In this document: positions 24,089-34,071 of the stretch, in pieces | Layout of the letters: each line of letters starts with the position of its first letter | Numbering within the stretch: position 1 is the first letter of the stretch | Assembly: GCA_942491485.1 (NCBI GenBank) | Contig: CALOAX010000013.1 | Location: 558,001 to 622,000, forward strand | Length of the DNA: 64,000 bases | DNA from: Desulfoluna sp942491485 | Lineage (GTDB): Bacteria > Desulfobacterota > Desulfobacteria > Desulfobacterales > Desulfolunaceae | Direction: 5' to 3' | The notes under the pieces: model-generated | Database searches by the model: none | Seen by the model: only the letters and a program-made list of their open reading frames with translations | Told to the model about the DNA's origin: nothing | Position numbers and translations under genes: made by a program

Positions 24089-27064
24089 ATGGCAAAAATC
24101 AGAGTCTATGAACTTGCCAAAAGCCTGAATATGACCAACCGCGCGTTGCTCAATAAGATTGAGGCAATGGGCATTGAGGTTGGAAGTCACATGAGTTCTC
24201 TGGAGGATGAGACCGTCGAATTGATTCGCAAGAATCTCTTTGGCGACAAAGATCCGGAGACTCGTGACAAGCGCGTTCGTAAAACCGTCATCAGGCGACG
24301 CAAGCGCAGTCACGATGAGGAGAGCGAAGAGACCGAAGAGGCCTCGGACGCTGTAACCGCAGAAGTGGCAGAAAAAGAGGAGGAACGTCCCGAGGTCGAG
24401 CCTCCTCAGCCAGAAACCGTTGAAGAAGCTGCCCCCGAGACCACTCCCCCTGTTGACGAGGCGGTAGAGGCGGAAAAGCCTGTGGTCAAGGCGGAAGAAG
24501 AGGCCCCCGAAGCAGAGGCGGCCCCTGAGTCCGTCAAACCCAAGAAAGCCAAAAAAAGTGAGCCGGCCCGCGTCATCAAGCGACCCGTGGTGGAGGAGCC
24601 TTCCCAGGAAGAGCCCTCTGAGCCCGAGGTTGCCCCTGAGCCCGTAGAAGCGACGCCTGCTCCTGTTGTCGAAGCCCCGGAAGAGCCGGTGGCCGAGGTA
24701 AAGATAGAAGAGGAGAGTGTCGCAGAAATGAAGGCCGAACCCGCCCAAGAGGTGGCACCGGTGGCTGATAAAGTCGCTGAAAAAGAAGTAACTCCAGCTC
24801 CTGAAGTTGGAGAGACAAGCAAGACAGAACAAGGTGAAGAGGCGGAAACTTCTGCGACAGAGAAGGACGAGCCCAAAAAGAAACGGAAGAAAGTGAAGAA
24901 GTTCACTGCCGCCAAGATCATCAAACTCCCTGAGCCCGGTATCAAACCCGATTTCCTCAAGGAGAAGGAGGCCCCTGCCCAGCGTGGCAACGGCCATGCC
25001 CGTACTTCCGCACCATCTTCCCAGATGCCCTCACACACAGGGCGTTACAACGCTGGGCCTGGTGCTCCGGCCCCGGCTCCCGCCGGAGGTGAAACGGCTG
25101 TCGACGCGCGCGCCAAGAAGGGCCGACGAGGTCGCGGAGGCGAGGGTGGTGATGATGCCGGATCCCGCAGAAAGGGTCGCAAGAAGACCGTAGTAGAGGG
25201 CAAGGCTCTTTACTCAGAAGGTCGCGGACGCAAAGGGCGCAAGGGGGGCAAAGGCCGCCAGCAGCCCGTGGGCCAGAAAACTCAGATCACCGTTCCCAAG
25301 GCCATCAAGCGCCGCATCAAGGTGGATGACACCATCGTGCTTGCCGAACTGGCAAAGCGCATGGGCATCAAAGCCAACGACATGATCATCAAGCTTATGG
25401 GCATGGGCGTCATGGCCACCGTGAACCAGACCATCGATTACGATACGGCTGAGCTTGTGGCGACTGAATTCGGTTTTGAAGTGGAGCGTGCTGCGTTCGA
25501 AGAAGAGACCATCTTGAGCACCTCCGTCGTGGATGAGGATCCCTCATTGCGAGTGACCCGGTCCCCTGTTGTGACCATCATGGGCCACGTCGACCACGGT
25601 AAGACCTCTCTGCTTGACGTGATCCGAAAGACCTCTGTCACCTCCGGTGAGGCAGGTGGTATCACCCAGCACATCGGTGCCTACCATGTTGAAACCGAAA
25701 ACGGTGCCATTGCGTTCCTTGACACACCCGGCCACGAGGCGTTTACCGCCATGCGTTCCCGCGGTGCCAAGGTGACCGACATCGTTATTCTGGTGGTTGC
25801 AGCCGATGACGGCGTTATGCCCCAGACGGTTGAAGCACTGAACCACGCCAAAGCAGCTGACGTTCCGATCATTGTGGCCGTGAACAAAATTGACAAGCCC
25901 GATGCCGACCCGGATCGTGTGAAGCGTGAGCTCTCCGAGCATGGCGTTCTTGCCGAAGACTGGGGCGGCGACACCATGTTTGTCAATGTCTCTGCCAAGA
26001 GCCATGTCGGTATTACCGATCTGTTGGAGATGGTTCTCCTCCAGGCGGAAGTCCTTGAACTTGTCGCCAACCCCGACCGCCTGGCCATTGGCCACGTGGT
26101 GGAGGCCAAGCTCGATATCGGCCGCGGTCCCCTTGCCACCGTCCTGATCCAGGAAGGCACGGTAAAATCCGGCCAGTCTGTGGTCTGTGGCATGTATCAC
26201 GGCAAGATTCGTGCGATGTTCAACGACAAGGGTGAGCAGGTGACCGAAGCCGGTCCCTCCATGCCCGTTGAGATCATCGGCCTCACCGGTGTCCCCGAAG
26301 CGGGCGACGAGATGGTGGCGGTTAAGGACGAGAAAGATGCACGGCAGGTCAGTGGCCACCGCCTTCAGAAGGCAAGGGCCCGCGAACTCGCTAAGAACAG
26401 CCGGGTTACCCTGGATCGTCTCTTTGAGCAGATGGAAGAGGGCGAGGTCAAAGACCTCAACCTTATCATCAAGGCGGATGTTCACGGCTCCATTGAAGCG
26501 CTCCGCGAGTCCCTGGGCAAACTCACCACCAGTGAAGTGAAGATCAACGTGATCCATGCTGCCACCGGTACCGTGACTGAGTCCGACGTCTCCCTGGCAG
26601 CGGTTTCCAATGCCATCATCCTCGGCTTCAACGTACGTCCCGCCACCAAGGTCCAGAACATGGCCAAGGAAGAGAGCGTGGACATGCGCTTCTATGACAT
26701 CATCTACGATGCCATCAAGGATCTGAAGGATGCCATGGTAGGCCTGATGGAGTCCACCTTCGAAGAGAAGATCCTTGGACGTGCCGAAGTACGTGACACC
26801 TTCGTTATTCCCAAGAAGGGTACCGTGGCCGGTTGTTACGTCACCGAAGGCAAGATCGTTCGTGGCAACAAGGTTCGTCTCCTCAGGGAAGGCGTTATTG
26901 TCTACGACGGCAACCTTGCATCCCTCAGGCGTTTCAAAGATGACGCCAAAGAGGTGGCCCAGGGTTACGAGTGTGGTATCGGCATTGAGAACTACAATGA
27001 TGTCAAGCTCGGTGACACCATCGACTGCTACTACCTTGAAGAGATCAAGCCCAGCCTCGATTAG
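24089..27064 (+). CDS. infB: translation initiation factor IF-2
   Basis: 991 residues, among the longer IF-2 forms. An IF2_N helix bundle (1-52) is followed by about 270 residues of Glu/Pro/Ala-rich linker, a Gly/Arg/Lys-rich stretch (about 340-395), a second IF2_N domain (about 405-460), the GTPase domain with GHVDHGKTS near residue 499 and later DTPGHEAF and NKIDKPDAD, then domains II, III and IV. IF-2 brings fMet-tRNA to the 30S subunit and joins subunits. A terminator follows. Confidence 0.97.
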   Translation: MAKIRVYELAKSLNMTNRALLNKIEAMGIEVGSHMSSLEDETVELIRKNLFGDKDPETRDKRVRKTVIRRRKRSHDEESEETEEASDAVTAEVAEKEEERPEVEPPQPETVEEAAPETTPPVDEAVEAEKPVVKAEEEAPEAEAAPESVKPKKAKKSEPARVIKRPVVEEPSQEEPSEPEVAPEPVEATPAPVVEAPEEPVAEVKIEEESVAEMKAEPAQEVAPVADKVAEKEVTPAPEVGETSKTEQGEEAETSATEKDEPKKKRKKVKKFTAAKIIKLPEPGIKPDFLKEKEAPAQRGNGHARTSAPSSQMPSHTGRYNAGPGAPAPAPAGGETAVDARAKKGRRGRGGEGGDDAGSRRKGRKKTVVEGKALYSEGRGRKGRKGGKGRQQPVGQKTQITVPKAIKRRIKVDDTIVLAELAKRMGIKANDMIIKLMGMGVMATVNQTIDYDTAELVATEFGFEVERAAFEEETILSTSVVDEDPSLRVTRSPVVTIMGHVDHGKTSLLDVIRKTSVTSGEAGGITQHIGAYHVETENGAIAFLDTPGHEAFTAMRSRGAKVTDIVILVVAADDGVMPQTVEALNHAKAADVPIIVAVNKIDKPDADPDRVKRELSEHGVLAEDWGGDTMFVNVSAKSHVGITDLLEMVLLQAEVLELVANPDRLAIGHVVEAKLDIGRGPLATVLIQEGTVKSGQSVVCGMYHGKIRAMFNDKGEQVTEAGPSMPVEIIGLTGVPEAGDEMVAVKDEKDARQVSGHRLQKARARELAKNSRVTLDRLFEQMEEGEVKDLNLIIKADVHGSIEALRESLGKLTTSEVKINVIHAATGTVTESDVSLAAVSNAIILGFNVRPATKVQNMAKEESVDMRFYDIIYDAIKDLKDAMVGLMESTFEEKILGRAEVRDTFVIPKKGTVAGCYVTEGKIVRGNKVRLLREGVIVYDGNLASLRRFKDDAKEVAQGYECGIGIENYNDVKLGDTIDCYYLEEIKPSLD

Positions 27065-27071
27065 ATATGAT

Positions 27072-27097
27072 GGCCGGCCTCCGGGCCGGCCTTTTTT
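27072..27097 (+). terminator. terminator after infB
   Basis: GGCCGGC (27072-27078), 6-base loop, GCCGGCC (27085-27091), then TTTTTT. It separates infB from rbfA, but some read-through is likely since the next genes have no clear promoter. Confidence 0.8.
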
Positions 27098-27213
27098 AGA
27101 TATTTTTGTAAGAACCGCTTGCTGAAATGCCTCGCCATAACCCTTCACCGGTTACCCATGACGGGGCATTCAGCGTTTTTGCAGATGTCGACACCAAAGG
27201 ATACATCCAAAGT

Positions 27214-27594
27214 ATGAAGCCGTTTTCTCGTGCTGAACGGGTCAGCGTTAAAATTCAGTCCAATCTCTCCGAGTTGCTCCACAAAAAGGTGAGCGATCCT
27301 CGCCTTGAGATGGCCACCATCACCGGTGTCAAACTCACCGATGACCTGCGTCATGCACAGATTTTCTTCTGTGTGTCCGGGGGGAAAAAAGCCAAGTACG
27401 AGGCCCTTGCAGGCTTCAAGAGTGCTTCGGGTTTTCTGAAGAAGTCTCTGGCCGCAAAACTGGGGCTGAAGTTCATGCCGGCCCTGACCTTTCTTTATGA
27501 CGAATCCCTCGACTACGGTTCGCACATCAACGAAGTCCTTAAATCCCTCAACGTGGATGGTGACTCCGAAACGCCCGAAGATACGGAGTCGTAA
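27214..27594 (+). CDS. rbfA: ribosome-binding factor A
   Basis: 126 residues from the ATG at 27214, the usual RbfA length; the open frame upstream lacks family likeness. The N-terminal motif SRAERVSVKIQSNLSELL and the core LTDDLRHAQIFFCVSG are typical, with a short acidic tail. RbfA is a cold-shock-linked 30S maturation factor that binds helix 1 of 16S rRNA. It follows infB as usual. Confidence 0.93.
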   Translation: MKPFSRAERVSVKIQSNLSELLHKKVSDPRLEMATITGVKLTDDLRHAQIFFCVSGGKKAKYEALAGFKSASGFLKKSLAAKLGLKFMPALTFLYDESLDYGSHINEVLKSLNVDGDSETPEDTES

Positions 27595-27637
27595 TTTTTC
27601 GACGGATCCTTCAGAGCTTTACGAGGCCATCAGATAT

Positions 27638-28600
27638 ATGATTCTGGAATCTCTCAAAGAGAGCAGTAACCTGCTTCTTTTGACCCATGTAAGGCCCGAC
27701 GGCGATGCCATCGGGTCTCTTCTCGCCATGGGGCGCGGCCTGTCTAAAATGGGCAAAAAAGTGTGGCTCTGCAACGAAGGGCCCATTCCCGCCATTTTCC
27801 GTTTTCTTCCCGGGATTGAAGAGATCGTCTCTGAGCCTGGAGACCTCTCCAGTTATGATGCGGTTGTGGCCCTGGATTGCAGCGACCTCTCCCGTCTGGG
27901 GGATGTGGCCGGGAAAATTGGCCAGATTCCAACCCTGATCAACATCGATCACCATATCACCAACACCGGATTCGGCACACATCAGCTGGTGGACAGCAAT
28001 GCCTCCTCCACCGGGGAGATTCTCTACCGGCTTTTTGGCGAGTTGGGCATCGAGATCGATGAGCCCATGGCATACGCCATCTATACCGCCATCTTTACCG
28101 ATACCGGCTCCTTCCTTTTTCAGAATACCAATCCGGAATCCTACTACATTTGCGGACGCATGGTGGAAAAAGGGGTGGATGCCTACAAAGTGGCCCAGAA
28201 TCTTTTCGCGACTTACTCCCTCGGGCGTTTAAAGCTGCTCAATATGGTTCTGGAAACCATCCAGATCTCAAGGAACGGGAAGCTCTCCGTCATGTACCTG
28301 ACCCAGGACATGCTGCGGGAGACCGATACGCTGGTGGATGACATCAACGGTCTGGTCAACTATGCCAAGCATATCGAGGATGTGCAGGTGGCCGTGCTTA
28401 TTCAGGAGTCCCGGCGTATGCCGGGGGTCAATTACGGCACCCATTACCATGTCAGCTTGCGATCCAACGGCCCTGTGGACGTTGGGAACATTGCCCTCGC
28501 CTATGGTGGTGGGGGACACCCTGGCGCCGCTGCCTTTACTGCCCGTTCCGGTCTTACCGAAATCAAAGAAGAAGTGTTTCGGATTTCCGAGTCATTATAG
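27638..28600 (+). CDS. DHH/DHHA1 phosphoesterase, NrnA-like nanoRNase
   Basis: 320 residues from the ATG at 27638 (GAGG 11 bases upstream); starts further up, inside rbfA, are possible. Motifs of the DHH family: HVRPDGDAIGS near the N-terminus, ALDCSD, NIDHHITN (the DHH), and at the C-terminus the DHHA1 motif GGGGHPGAAAF. NrnA-type proteins degrade short oligoribonucleotides and dephosphorylate pAp. Its place between rbfA and truB is typical in many bacteria. Confidence 0.9.
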   Translation: MILESLKESSNLLLLTHVRPDGDAIGSLLAMGRGLSKMGKKVWLCNEGPIPAIFRFLPGIEEIVSEPGDLSSYDAVVALDCSDLSRLGDVAGKIGQIPTLINIDHHITNTGFGTHQLVDSNASSTGEILYRLFGELGIEIDEPMAYAIYTAIFTDTGSFLFQNTNPESYYICGRMVEKGVDAYKVAQNLFATYSLGRLKLLNMVLETIQISRNGKLSVMYLTQDMLRETDTLVDDINGLVNYAKHIEDVQVAVLIQESRRMPGVNYGTHYHVSLRSNGPVDVGNIALAYGGGGHPGAAAFTARSGLTEIKEEVFRISESL

Positions 28601-28607
28601 GGGATAC

Positions 28608-29513
28608 ATGAAAGACGGAATTTTACTGATCGATAAGCCTGCGGGAATTTCGTCGGCATCGGTTGTCTACCGCATCAAGAAGCAGTTTCGTTTTAAGAAA
28701 GTCGGCCATGCAGGCACACTGGACCCGTTTGCCACCGGTCTCATGGTGATCACCATCGGGGCTGCCACACGGCTCTCACGCTTTTTTCTCGACGCCGACA
28801 AGCAGTACTCAGCACGCCTGACCCTTGGCACCCTTACCGATACCCTGGATCCAGAAGGCGAGGTGCTCAGCACCGAATCTGCGGCGACCATGGCCGGGCT
28901 TGAAGAGCGGCTTGGGGATGCGGAGATCAGCGGGGTGCTGGAGGCGTTTACCGGTGACCTTATGCAGGTCCCCCCCATCTATTCTGCCCTCAAGCACAAC
29001 GGGGTGCCTCTCTACAAGCTGGCCCGAAAAGGTCAGGCAGTGGAAAAACCCCCACGTCCTGTAACCCTGCACAAAAACAGCCTCACCTCATTCTCGTTTC
29101 CCCATATCGATTTTGACGTCAGCTGCTCCAAGGGAACCTACATCCGGAGCCTTGCCCGTGATATGGCCGAATCCCTGGGGACCGTGGGGCACCTCACCTC
29201 CCTTCGACGAATAGAGACCACGGGGTTTCACGTGGACGAGGCACTTTCCCTTGATGAGGCCGAAGCCATGGCCTTTGAGGACCTGCCCATGATTGCCATG
29301 TCCGATGCCCTCTCTCATCTGCCTGCCTTTGTGGTGGATGAGGCGGAGAGAATGGGGGTAATGAATGGGAACCAACTTGCCTGGCGCCCCTGTGGTGAAG
29401 AGGCAGGGGCGGAATTTTGCCGGGTCCTCGACGCCGAAGGCCGCCTGATTGCCATGGTGGAGTCGGCAAAAAATGGCGAGCATCACAAATATTGTTGTGT
29501 TTTTAACGCATAG
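28608..29513 (+). CDS. truB: tRNA pseudouridine(55) synthase TruB
   Basis: 301 residues from the ATG at 28608, 7 bases after the preceding stop, with AGGGGA before it. The catalytic motif GHAGTLDPFATGLM (Asp in TLD) is seen, as is LTLGTLTDTLDPEG and the RNA-binding CSKGTYIRSLARD. The C-terminal part resembles a PUA-type domain. TruB makes pseudouridine-55 in the T loop of tRNAs. Confidence 0.95.
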   Translation: MKDGILLIDKPAGISSASVVYRIKKQFRFKKVGHAGTLDPFATGLMVITIGAATRLSRFFLDADKQYSARLTLGTLTDTLDPEGEVLSTESAATMAGLEERLGDAEISGVLEAFTGDLMQVPPIYSALKHNGVPLYKLARKGQAVEKPPRPVTLHKNSLTSFSFPHIDFDVSCSKGTYIRSLARDMAESLGTVGHLTSLRRIETTGFHVDEALSLDEAEAMAFEDLPMIAMSDALSHLPAFVVDEAERMGVMNGNQLAWRPCGEEAGAEFCRVLDAEGRLIAMVESAKNGEHHKYCCVFNA

Positions 29514-29774
29514 AGGTATAATTATTCGTTATTTGTGCGCAAGAGGTTCCTCTTTGAGGACTGTTTGTGTGCAATAGATTGACCCAACCACCCGATGATG
29601 CAGCCGGTCTGAATGGAATATCGGATCGGATAAGGCCGGGCGGGGCTGGTGGATTCGTTTGCCAAACGGTCTGTCGGTTTTCATTATTCCAATTTAATTA
29701 ACAAGGGCGACCACGCATGACGGAGTGGAGAGAATCCCTCCCTGAAGGTGCACGTCCAGACAGGAGGCAACACC

Positions 29775-30044
29775 ATGGTATTTACGACCGAACAAAAGCT
29801 GGGAACCATCGAAGAGTACAAGACACACGAATCCGACACCGGATCACCCGAAGTGCAGGTAGCGCTTCTGACCGACCGAATCGTTTACCTGACCGAGCAC
29901 GTGAAGGTACACAAGAAAGATCACCACTCACGTCGTGGTCTTCTGATTCTTGTTGGTCGACGTCGTCGTCTTCTGAACTACCTCAAGAAGAAGAACATCA
30001 CTCGCTACCGTGATCTGATCAGCCGACTCGGTCTCAAGCGATAG
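29775..30044 (+). CDS. rpsO: ribosomal protein uS15
   Basis: 89 residues from the ATG at 29775, chosen for AGGAGG 7 bases upstream. The sequence THESDTGSPEVQVALLTDRI and the basic RRGLLILVGRRRRLLNYL are family hallmarks. S15 binds 16S rRNA early in 30S assembly. It is upstream of pnp as in many bacteria, with a terminator-like hairpin between. Confidence 0.96.
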   Translation: MVFTTEQKLGTIEEYKTHESDTGSPEVQVALLTDRIVYLTEHVKVHKKDHHSRRGLLILVGRRRRLLNYLKKKNITRYRDLISRLGLKR

Positions 30045-30054
30045 ATGGCTTTTT

Positions 30055-30093
30055 GCGGAGGGCACCGGAAACCGTTCCGGTGTCTTCCGCTTT
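30055..30093 (+). terminator. terminator-like hairpin between rpsO and pnp
   Basis: A 16-bp stem (30055-30070 with 30075-30090, two G-U pairs) is followed by only three T. It could be a weak terminator or the processing hairpin known from rpsO-pnp operons elsewhere. Confidence 0.55.
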
Positions 30094-30276
30094 CCCATAC
30101 CCATGACCGCCGCACACGAGGCAATCCTGTTCCGAACTCCTTTTAAATCAGCACACTTGAGGTATCGACCCCCTATTGTCATGGGTGGATGGCTCACGCG
30201 TGCCGTTATTTATGAGGACGTTCGATACGGGTCTCTTAAGATAACGCAGCGGTTTCACCTAACCAAGGAGCATTAG

Positions 30277-32505
30277 ATGCAAGAATACAGCTTTGAAACC
30301 GAGCTGAATGGAAAGACACTGACCCTGAAAACCGGCAAAATCGCCAAGCAGGCCTGCGGGGCCGTGATTGCGCAGATGGGCGAAACCAGTGTTCTGGTCA
30401 CCGTTGTAGGTGCCGATAAAAATAAGGAGGGAATCGACTTCCTTCCCCTCTCCGTGGAATACCAGGAGAAGATCTACGCCGCCGGACGTATTCCCGGTAA
30501 CTATTTCAGGCGTGAGCAGGGACGTCCCAGTGAGAAAGAGATTCTCACATGCCGTCTCATCGACCGCCCCATCCGTCCCCTCTTTGCTGACGGATACGGC
30601 TGCGAGACCCAGGTCATCGCCACCGTAATGAGCATGGATAAGGAGAACGAGCCCGACGTTCTGGCCATGATCGCCACCTTCGCGGCTCTGCACATCTCCG
30701 AGCTTCCCTTTGCCGGCCCCATCGCCGCTGTGCGTGTGGCACGTGTTGATGGCGAGTTTATCATCAACCCCACCATCAGCGAGATTGCCGAGTGCGACAT
30801 CAACATCGTGCTGGCCGGTTCCAAGACCGGTGTCACCATGGTGGAAGCAGGGGCCAAGGTGGTTTCTGAAGCCGACATGATTGAGGCCCTCGAAGCCGGG
30901 CACAACGCTCTCCAGCCCCTCATCGAGATGCAGGAGAAGATGCGCGAGGCCGTCGGTCGTGAAAAGCGGGTTGTGGAAGCCCCCGTCATGGACGAAGAGC
31001 TCTACGCATTTGTTGAAGGTCAGGCTGCCGCCAAGGTTAAGGAAGCCCTTCAGGTCAAAGACAAGATGGAGCGTAAAGCCGCTGTGTCTGCCGTTAAGAA
31101 AGAGCTGGTTGACGGCCTTTCCGAAGAGCAGGCTGAGCGCAAAGGCGAAATCTCTGAGATGTTCGGCAAGCTCAGCAAGAAGGTGGCCCGTGCCATCATC
31201 CTTGAAGACGGACACCGCATCGACGGTCGTGCCTTCGACGAGATCCGTGACATCACCTGCGACGTCAGCATCCTGGACCGTCCCCACGGCAGCGCCCTGT
31301 TTACACGTGGCGAGACCCAGGTTATGGGTATCCTCACCCTGGGCTCCGGCATGGACGAGCAGCGTGTGGAGACCCTCTCCGGGGACACCACCAAGCCCTT
31401 CATGCTCCACTACAACTTCCCTCCCTACTCTGTGGGTGAGTGCAAGCGTGTTGGAGCTCCCAGCCGTCGTGAAATTGGTCACGGTGCCCTGGCGTTCCGC
31501 GCCATTGAGCCGATTCTTCCTGCAAAAGAAGATTTCGAGTACACCGTTCGCCTCGTCTCCGAGGTTACCGAGTCCAACGGCAGCTCCTCCATGGGCACCG
31601 TCTGCTCTTGTACCCTGGCTCTTATGGACGGCGGTGTGCCCATCTCCACCCCCGTATCCGGTATCGCCATGGGCCTCGTTAAAGAGGGCGACAAAGTGGC
31701 CATCCTCTCCGACATCCTCGGCGATGAAGACCACACCGGCGACATGGACTTCAAAGTGGCCGGTACCGAGGAAGGCATCACTGCCCTCCAGATGGATATC
31801 AAGATCAATGAGCTCCCCAAAGAGATCATGATCGAAGCCCTGGAGCAGGCCCGAAAAGGTCGTCTCCACATCCTTGACAGGATGCTTGATGCCATCGACA
31901 CTCCCCGGGCTGAGATCTCTGTTCACGCACCCAAGGTGCACGTGGTCAAGATCAACCCCGACAAGATTCGTGACATCATCGGCCCTGGCGGCAAAAACAT
32001 CCGTCAGATTCAGGCTGACACCAACACCCGCCTGGAAGTCTCCGATGACGGCACCGTGAAAATCACCGCCGTCAATGCCGAAGACGCAGCCGCAGCGGTA
32101 CAGATCGTCAACGACATCGGCACCGATCCCGAGCCCGGTGAAGAGTACGACGGCAAGGTTGCAAAGATCGCCGACTTTGGCGCCTTCGTCACCATCCGTC
32201 CCGGTGTGGACGGCCTCGTACACATCTCCGAGCTGGCTCACACCCGTGTGAACCGTGTCACTGATATTGTCAACGAAGGCGACACCCTGAAAGTCCGCGT
32301 CCTTGAAGTGACCCGTGACGGCAAGATTCGCCTGAGCCACAAAGCCACCCAGCCTGTTCCCGAAGGTGTCGAAGTACGGGCTCCCCGTGAAGACCGACGT
32401 GATGACCGTGGCGGCCGACGTGATGACCGTGGCGGACGACGAGATGACCGCCCACGTGGTGGCAGAGGTGGTGGTCGAGGGGGCAATGACAGGGGCCGTC
32501 GATAA
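30277..32505 (+). CDS. pnp: polynucleotide phosphorylase
   Basis: 742 residues. Two RNase PH-like domains (about 10-225 and 310-540) flank a helical domain, then a KH domain (about 550-615, IIGPGGKNIRQIQ) and an S1 domain (about 620-690). The C-terminus is an Arg/Asp/Gly-rich tail with repeated RRDDRGG units, probably RNA-binding and disordered. PNPase degrades RNA from the 3' end with phosphate. GGAGC precedes the ATG. The last 20 bases overlap the next gene. Confidence 0.97.
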   Translation: MQEYSFETELNGKTLTLKTGKIAKQACGAVIAQMGETSVLVTVVGADKNKEGIDFLPLSVEYQEKIYAAGRIPGNYFRREQGRPSEKEILTCRLIDRPIRPLFADGYGCETQVIATVMSMDKENEPDVLAMIATFAALHISELPFAGPIAAVRVARVDGEFIINPTISEIAECDINIVLAGSKTGVTMVEAGAKVVSEADMIEALEAGHNALQPLIEMQEKMREAVGREKRVVEAPVMDEELYAFVEGQAAAKVKEALQVKDKMERKAAVSAVKKELVDGLSEEQAERKGEISEMFGKLSKKVARAIILEDGHRIDGRAFDEIRDITCDVSILDRPHGSALFTRGETQVMGILTLGSGMDEQRVETLSGDTTKPFMLHYNFPPYSVGECKRVGAPSRREIGHGALAFRAIEPILPAKEDFEYTVRLVSEVTESNGSSSMGTVCSCTLALMDGGVPISTPVSGIAMGLVKEGDKVAILSDILGDEDHTGDMDFKVAGTEEGITALQMDIKINELPKEIMIEALEQARKGRLHILDRMLDAIDTPRAEISVHAPKVHVVKINPDKIRDIIGPGGKNIRQIQADTNTRLEVSDDGTVKITAVNAEDAAAAVQIVNDIGTDPEPGEEYDGKVAKIADFGAFVTIRPGVDGLVHISELAHTRVNRVTDIVNEGDTLKVRVLEVTRDGKIRLSHKATQPVPEGVEVRAPREDRRDDRGGRRDDRGGRRDDRPRGGRGGGRGGNDRGRR

Positions 32506-33748
32506 GACCACACTCAAAAATGGTGTACGCATCGTTTCGAGACGGATCGACCATGTTCGATCTGTCTCCATGGGCGTCTGGGTAGACGCAGGCGCCCGTG
32601 ACGAGGCCGTGATGGAAGGGGGGCTCTCCCACTTCATTGAGCACATGCTCTTCAAGGGGACTGAGAAGCGTTCGTCCTATGACATCGCCAAGGCATTTGA
32701 TGCCATTGGTGGTCAGACAAACGCCTTCACCTCCATGGAGAACACGTGCTATCACGCCCGTGTTATGGATGAGCATCTCGGTACCATGGCCGACCTGTTG
32801 AGTGACATCTTTTTGAACTCCACCTTTTCAGAAGACGAGGTGGAGAACGAAAGGCCTGTGATTCTCTCAGAAATCGGCATGGTGGAAGACAACCCCGAGG
32901 ATTATATCCACACGCTGCTGGAAGAGCGATTCTGGGGTGATCATGCCCTGGGACGGTCTATTCTCGGTACGCGTGAACAGATTCAGGGCTATGGCAGGGA
33001 CGATCTGGTGCGGTTTTTTTCCCACCTTTATCAGCCCGACCGTATCCTCATCTCCTGTGCGGGGCATGTCGATCACGATGAGATCCTCTCTCTTCTGGCT
33101 CCGGCCTTTGAAGGGATCAAGGCTCGTGACGGCTTTCCGAAACGAGACGTACCTACCCCTTCTTCAGGCGTGAAAGCCCTCTCGCGAGACATCGAGCAGA
33201 CCCATGTCAGCCTTGCCTGGCCCGGTCTTCCCGTGACCCACGAGATGCGGTTTGCCTCTTCTTTGATGAACACCATCCTGGGCGGCAACATGAGTTCGCG
33301 CCTTTTCCAGGAGATCAGGGAAAAACGAGGCCTCGCCTACAACGTTTACTCCTTTAACGCATCTTACGTGGACACCGGCATGGTCGGTCTCTACGCCGGG
33401 GTAACACCCGATAAGGTGGAGGAGTGCCTTGAGGTGACCAAAGGCGAACTGGAACGTCTCTGCGATCATGGCGTGGACGAAGAGACCCTTGCCGAGGCCA
33501 AAGCCTTTACCAAGGGAAACATCCTCCTCGCCTCCGAGAGCGTGGACAGCCAGATGGCGCGTCTTGCCTCAAGCGAGTTTCACTTCGGACGTCAGATCCC
33601 CATGGATGAGGTGGTGGAGAAGATTGAAGCCGTCACCACGGAAGAGGTTCGAAAGGTCGCTGAAATGGCCTTTACACAAAAGCCTGCCGTGGGCGTTCTT
33701 GGTCCTGATCCGTCCGAAGATAAGATTCGAAATGTTTTCGGCATCTGA
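32486..33748 (+). CDS. M16-family zinc peptidase (PqqL/YmxG-like)
   Basis: 420 residues from the ATG at 32486 inside the pnp end, with GAGGGGG ahead. The inverted zinc motif HFIEH (49-53) lies in GGLSHFIEHMLFKGT, followed by a Glu downstream (ENERPVILSEI). The second half shows the usual inactive M16 repeat. This is the single-chain, mitochondrial-processing-peptidase-like class of M16 proteins, commonly placed after pnp. The substrate is unknown. A terminator follows 38 bases later. Confidence 0.9.
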   Translation: MTGAVDKTTLKNGVRIVSRRIDHVRSVSMGVWVDAGARDEAVMEGGLSHFIEHMLFKGTEKRSSYDIAKAFDAIGGQTNAFTSMENTCYHARVMDEHLGTMADLLSDIFLNSTFSEDEVENERPVILSEIGMVEDNPEDYIHTLLEERFWGDHALGRSILGTREQIQGYGRDDLVRFFSHLYQPDRILISCAGHVDHDEILSLLAPAFEGIKARDGFPKRDVPTPSSGVKALSRDIEQTHVSLAWPGLPVTHEMRFASSLMNTILGGNMSSRLFQEIREKRGLAYNVYSFNASYVDTGMVGLYAGVTPDKVEECLEVTKGELERLCDHGVDEETLAEAKAFTKGNILLASESVDSQMARLASSEFHFGRQIPMDEVVEKIEAVTTEEVRKVAEMAFTQKPAVGVLGPDPSEDKIRNVFGI

Positions 33749-33786
33749 TTGGCAAGACCCATTCGCCGATTGGACCGTTTGATTTG

Positions 33787-33822
33787 AAAAAAGGTACCTC
33801 CCTTATGGGGGTACCTTTTTTT
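33787..33822 (+). terminator. terminator at the end of the rpsO-pnp-M16 block
   Basis: AAAAAAGGTACC (33787-33798) pairs with GGTACCTTTTTT (33810-33821). A symmetric strong terminator marking the end of the housekeeping block. Confidence 0.9.
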
Positions 33823-33947
33823 GTCTCTGGCTGCTACGGTATATATTTTTCAGCCTCGGTTCTTCTCCTTTTTGAGCGTTTACCGCCGGAGTTATTCAGA
33901 GGCAAATCTTTGCGCTTATGGCGCAGACGTATCACCTTAAACGTCCC

Positions 33948-34037
33948 GCGAATGCGGACGCTGCAGGGCCCATAGGGCAGCACCCGTCTCGCATTCGCAA
34001 ACCAGCTCTCAAGGTGGCTCACCTTGCCGCCGGAAGC
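33948..34037. repeat. dispersed repeat copy upstream of dut
   Basis: The outer stem GCGAATGCG (33948-33956) pairs with CGCATTCGC, enclosing a changed inner hairpin (GGGCCCATAGGGC region). Then AAGGTG-GCT-CACCTT and a one-base variant end GCCGCCGGAAGC (34026-34037). Confidence 0.65.
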
Positions 34038-34071
34038 TTTTTGACCCAAAGAAACCAATCCTGGAGCTTAC

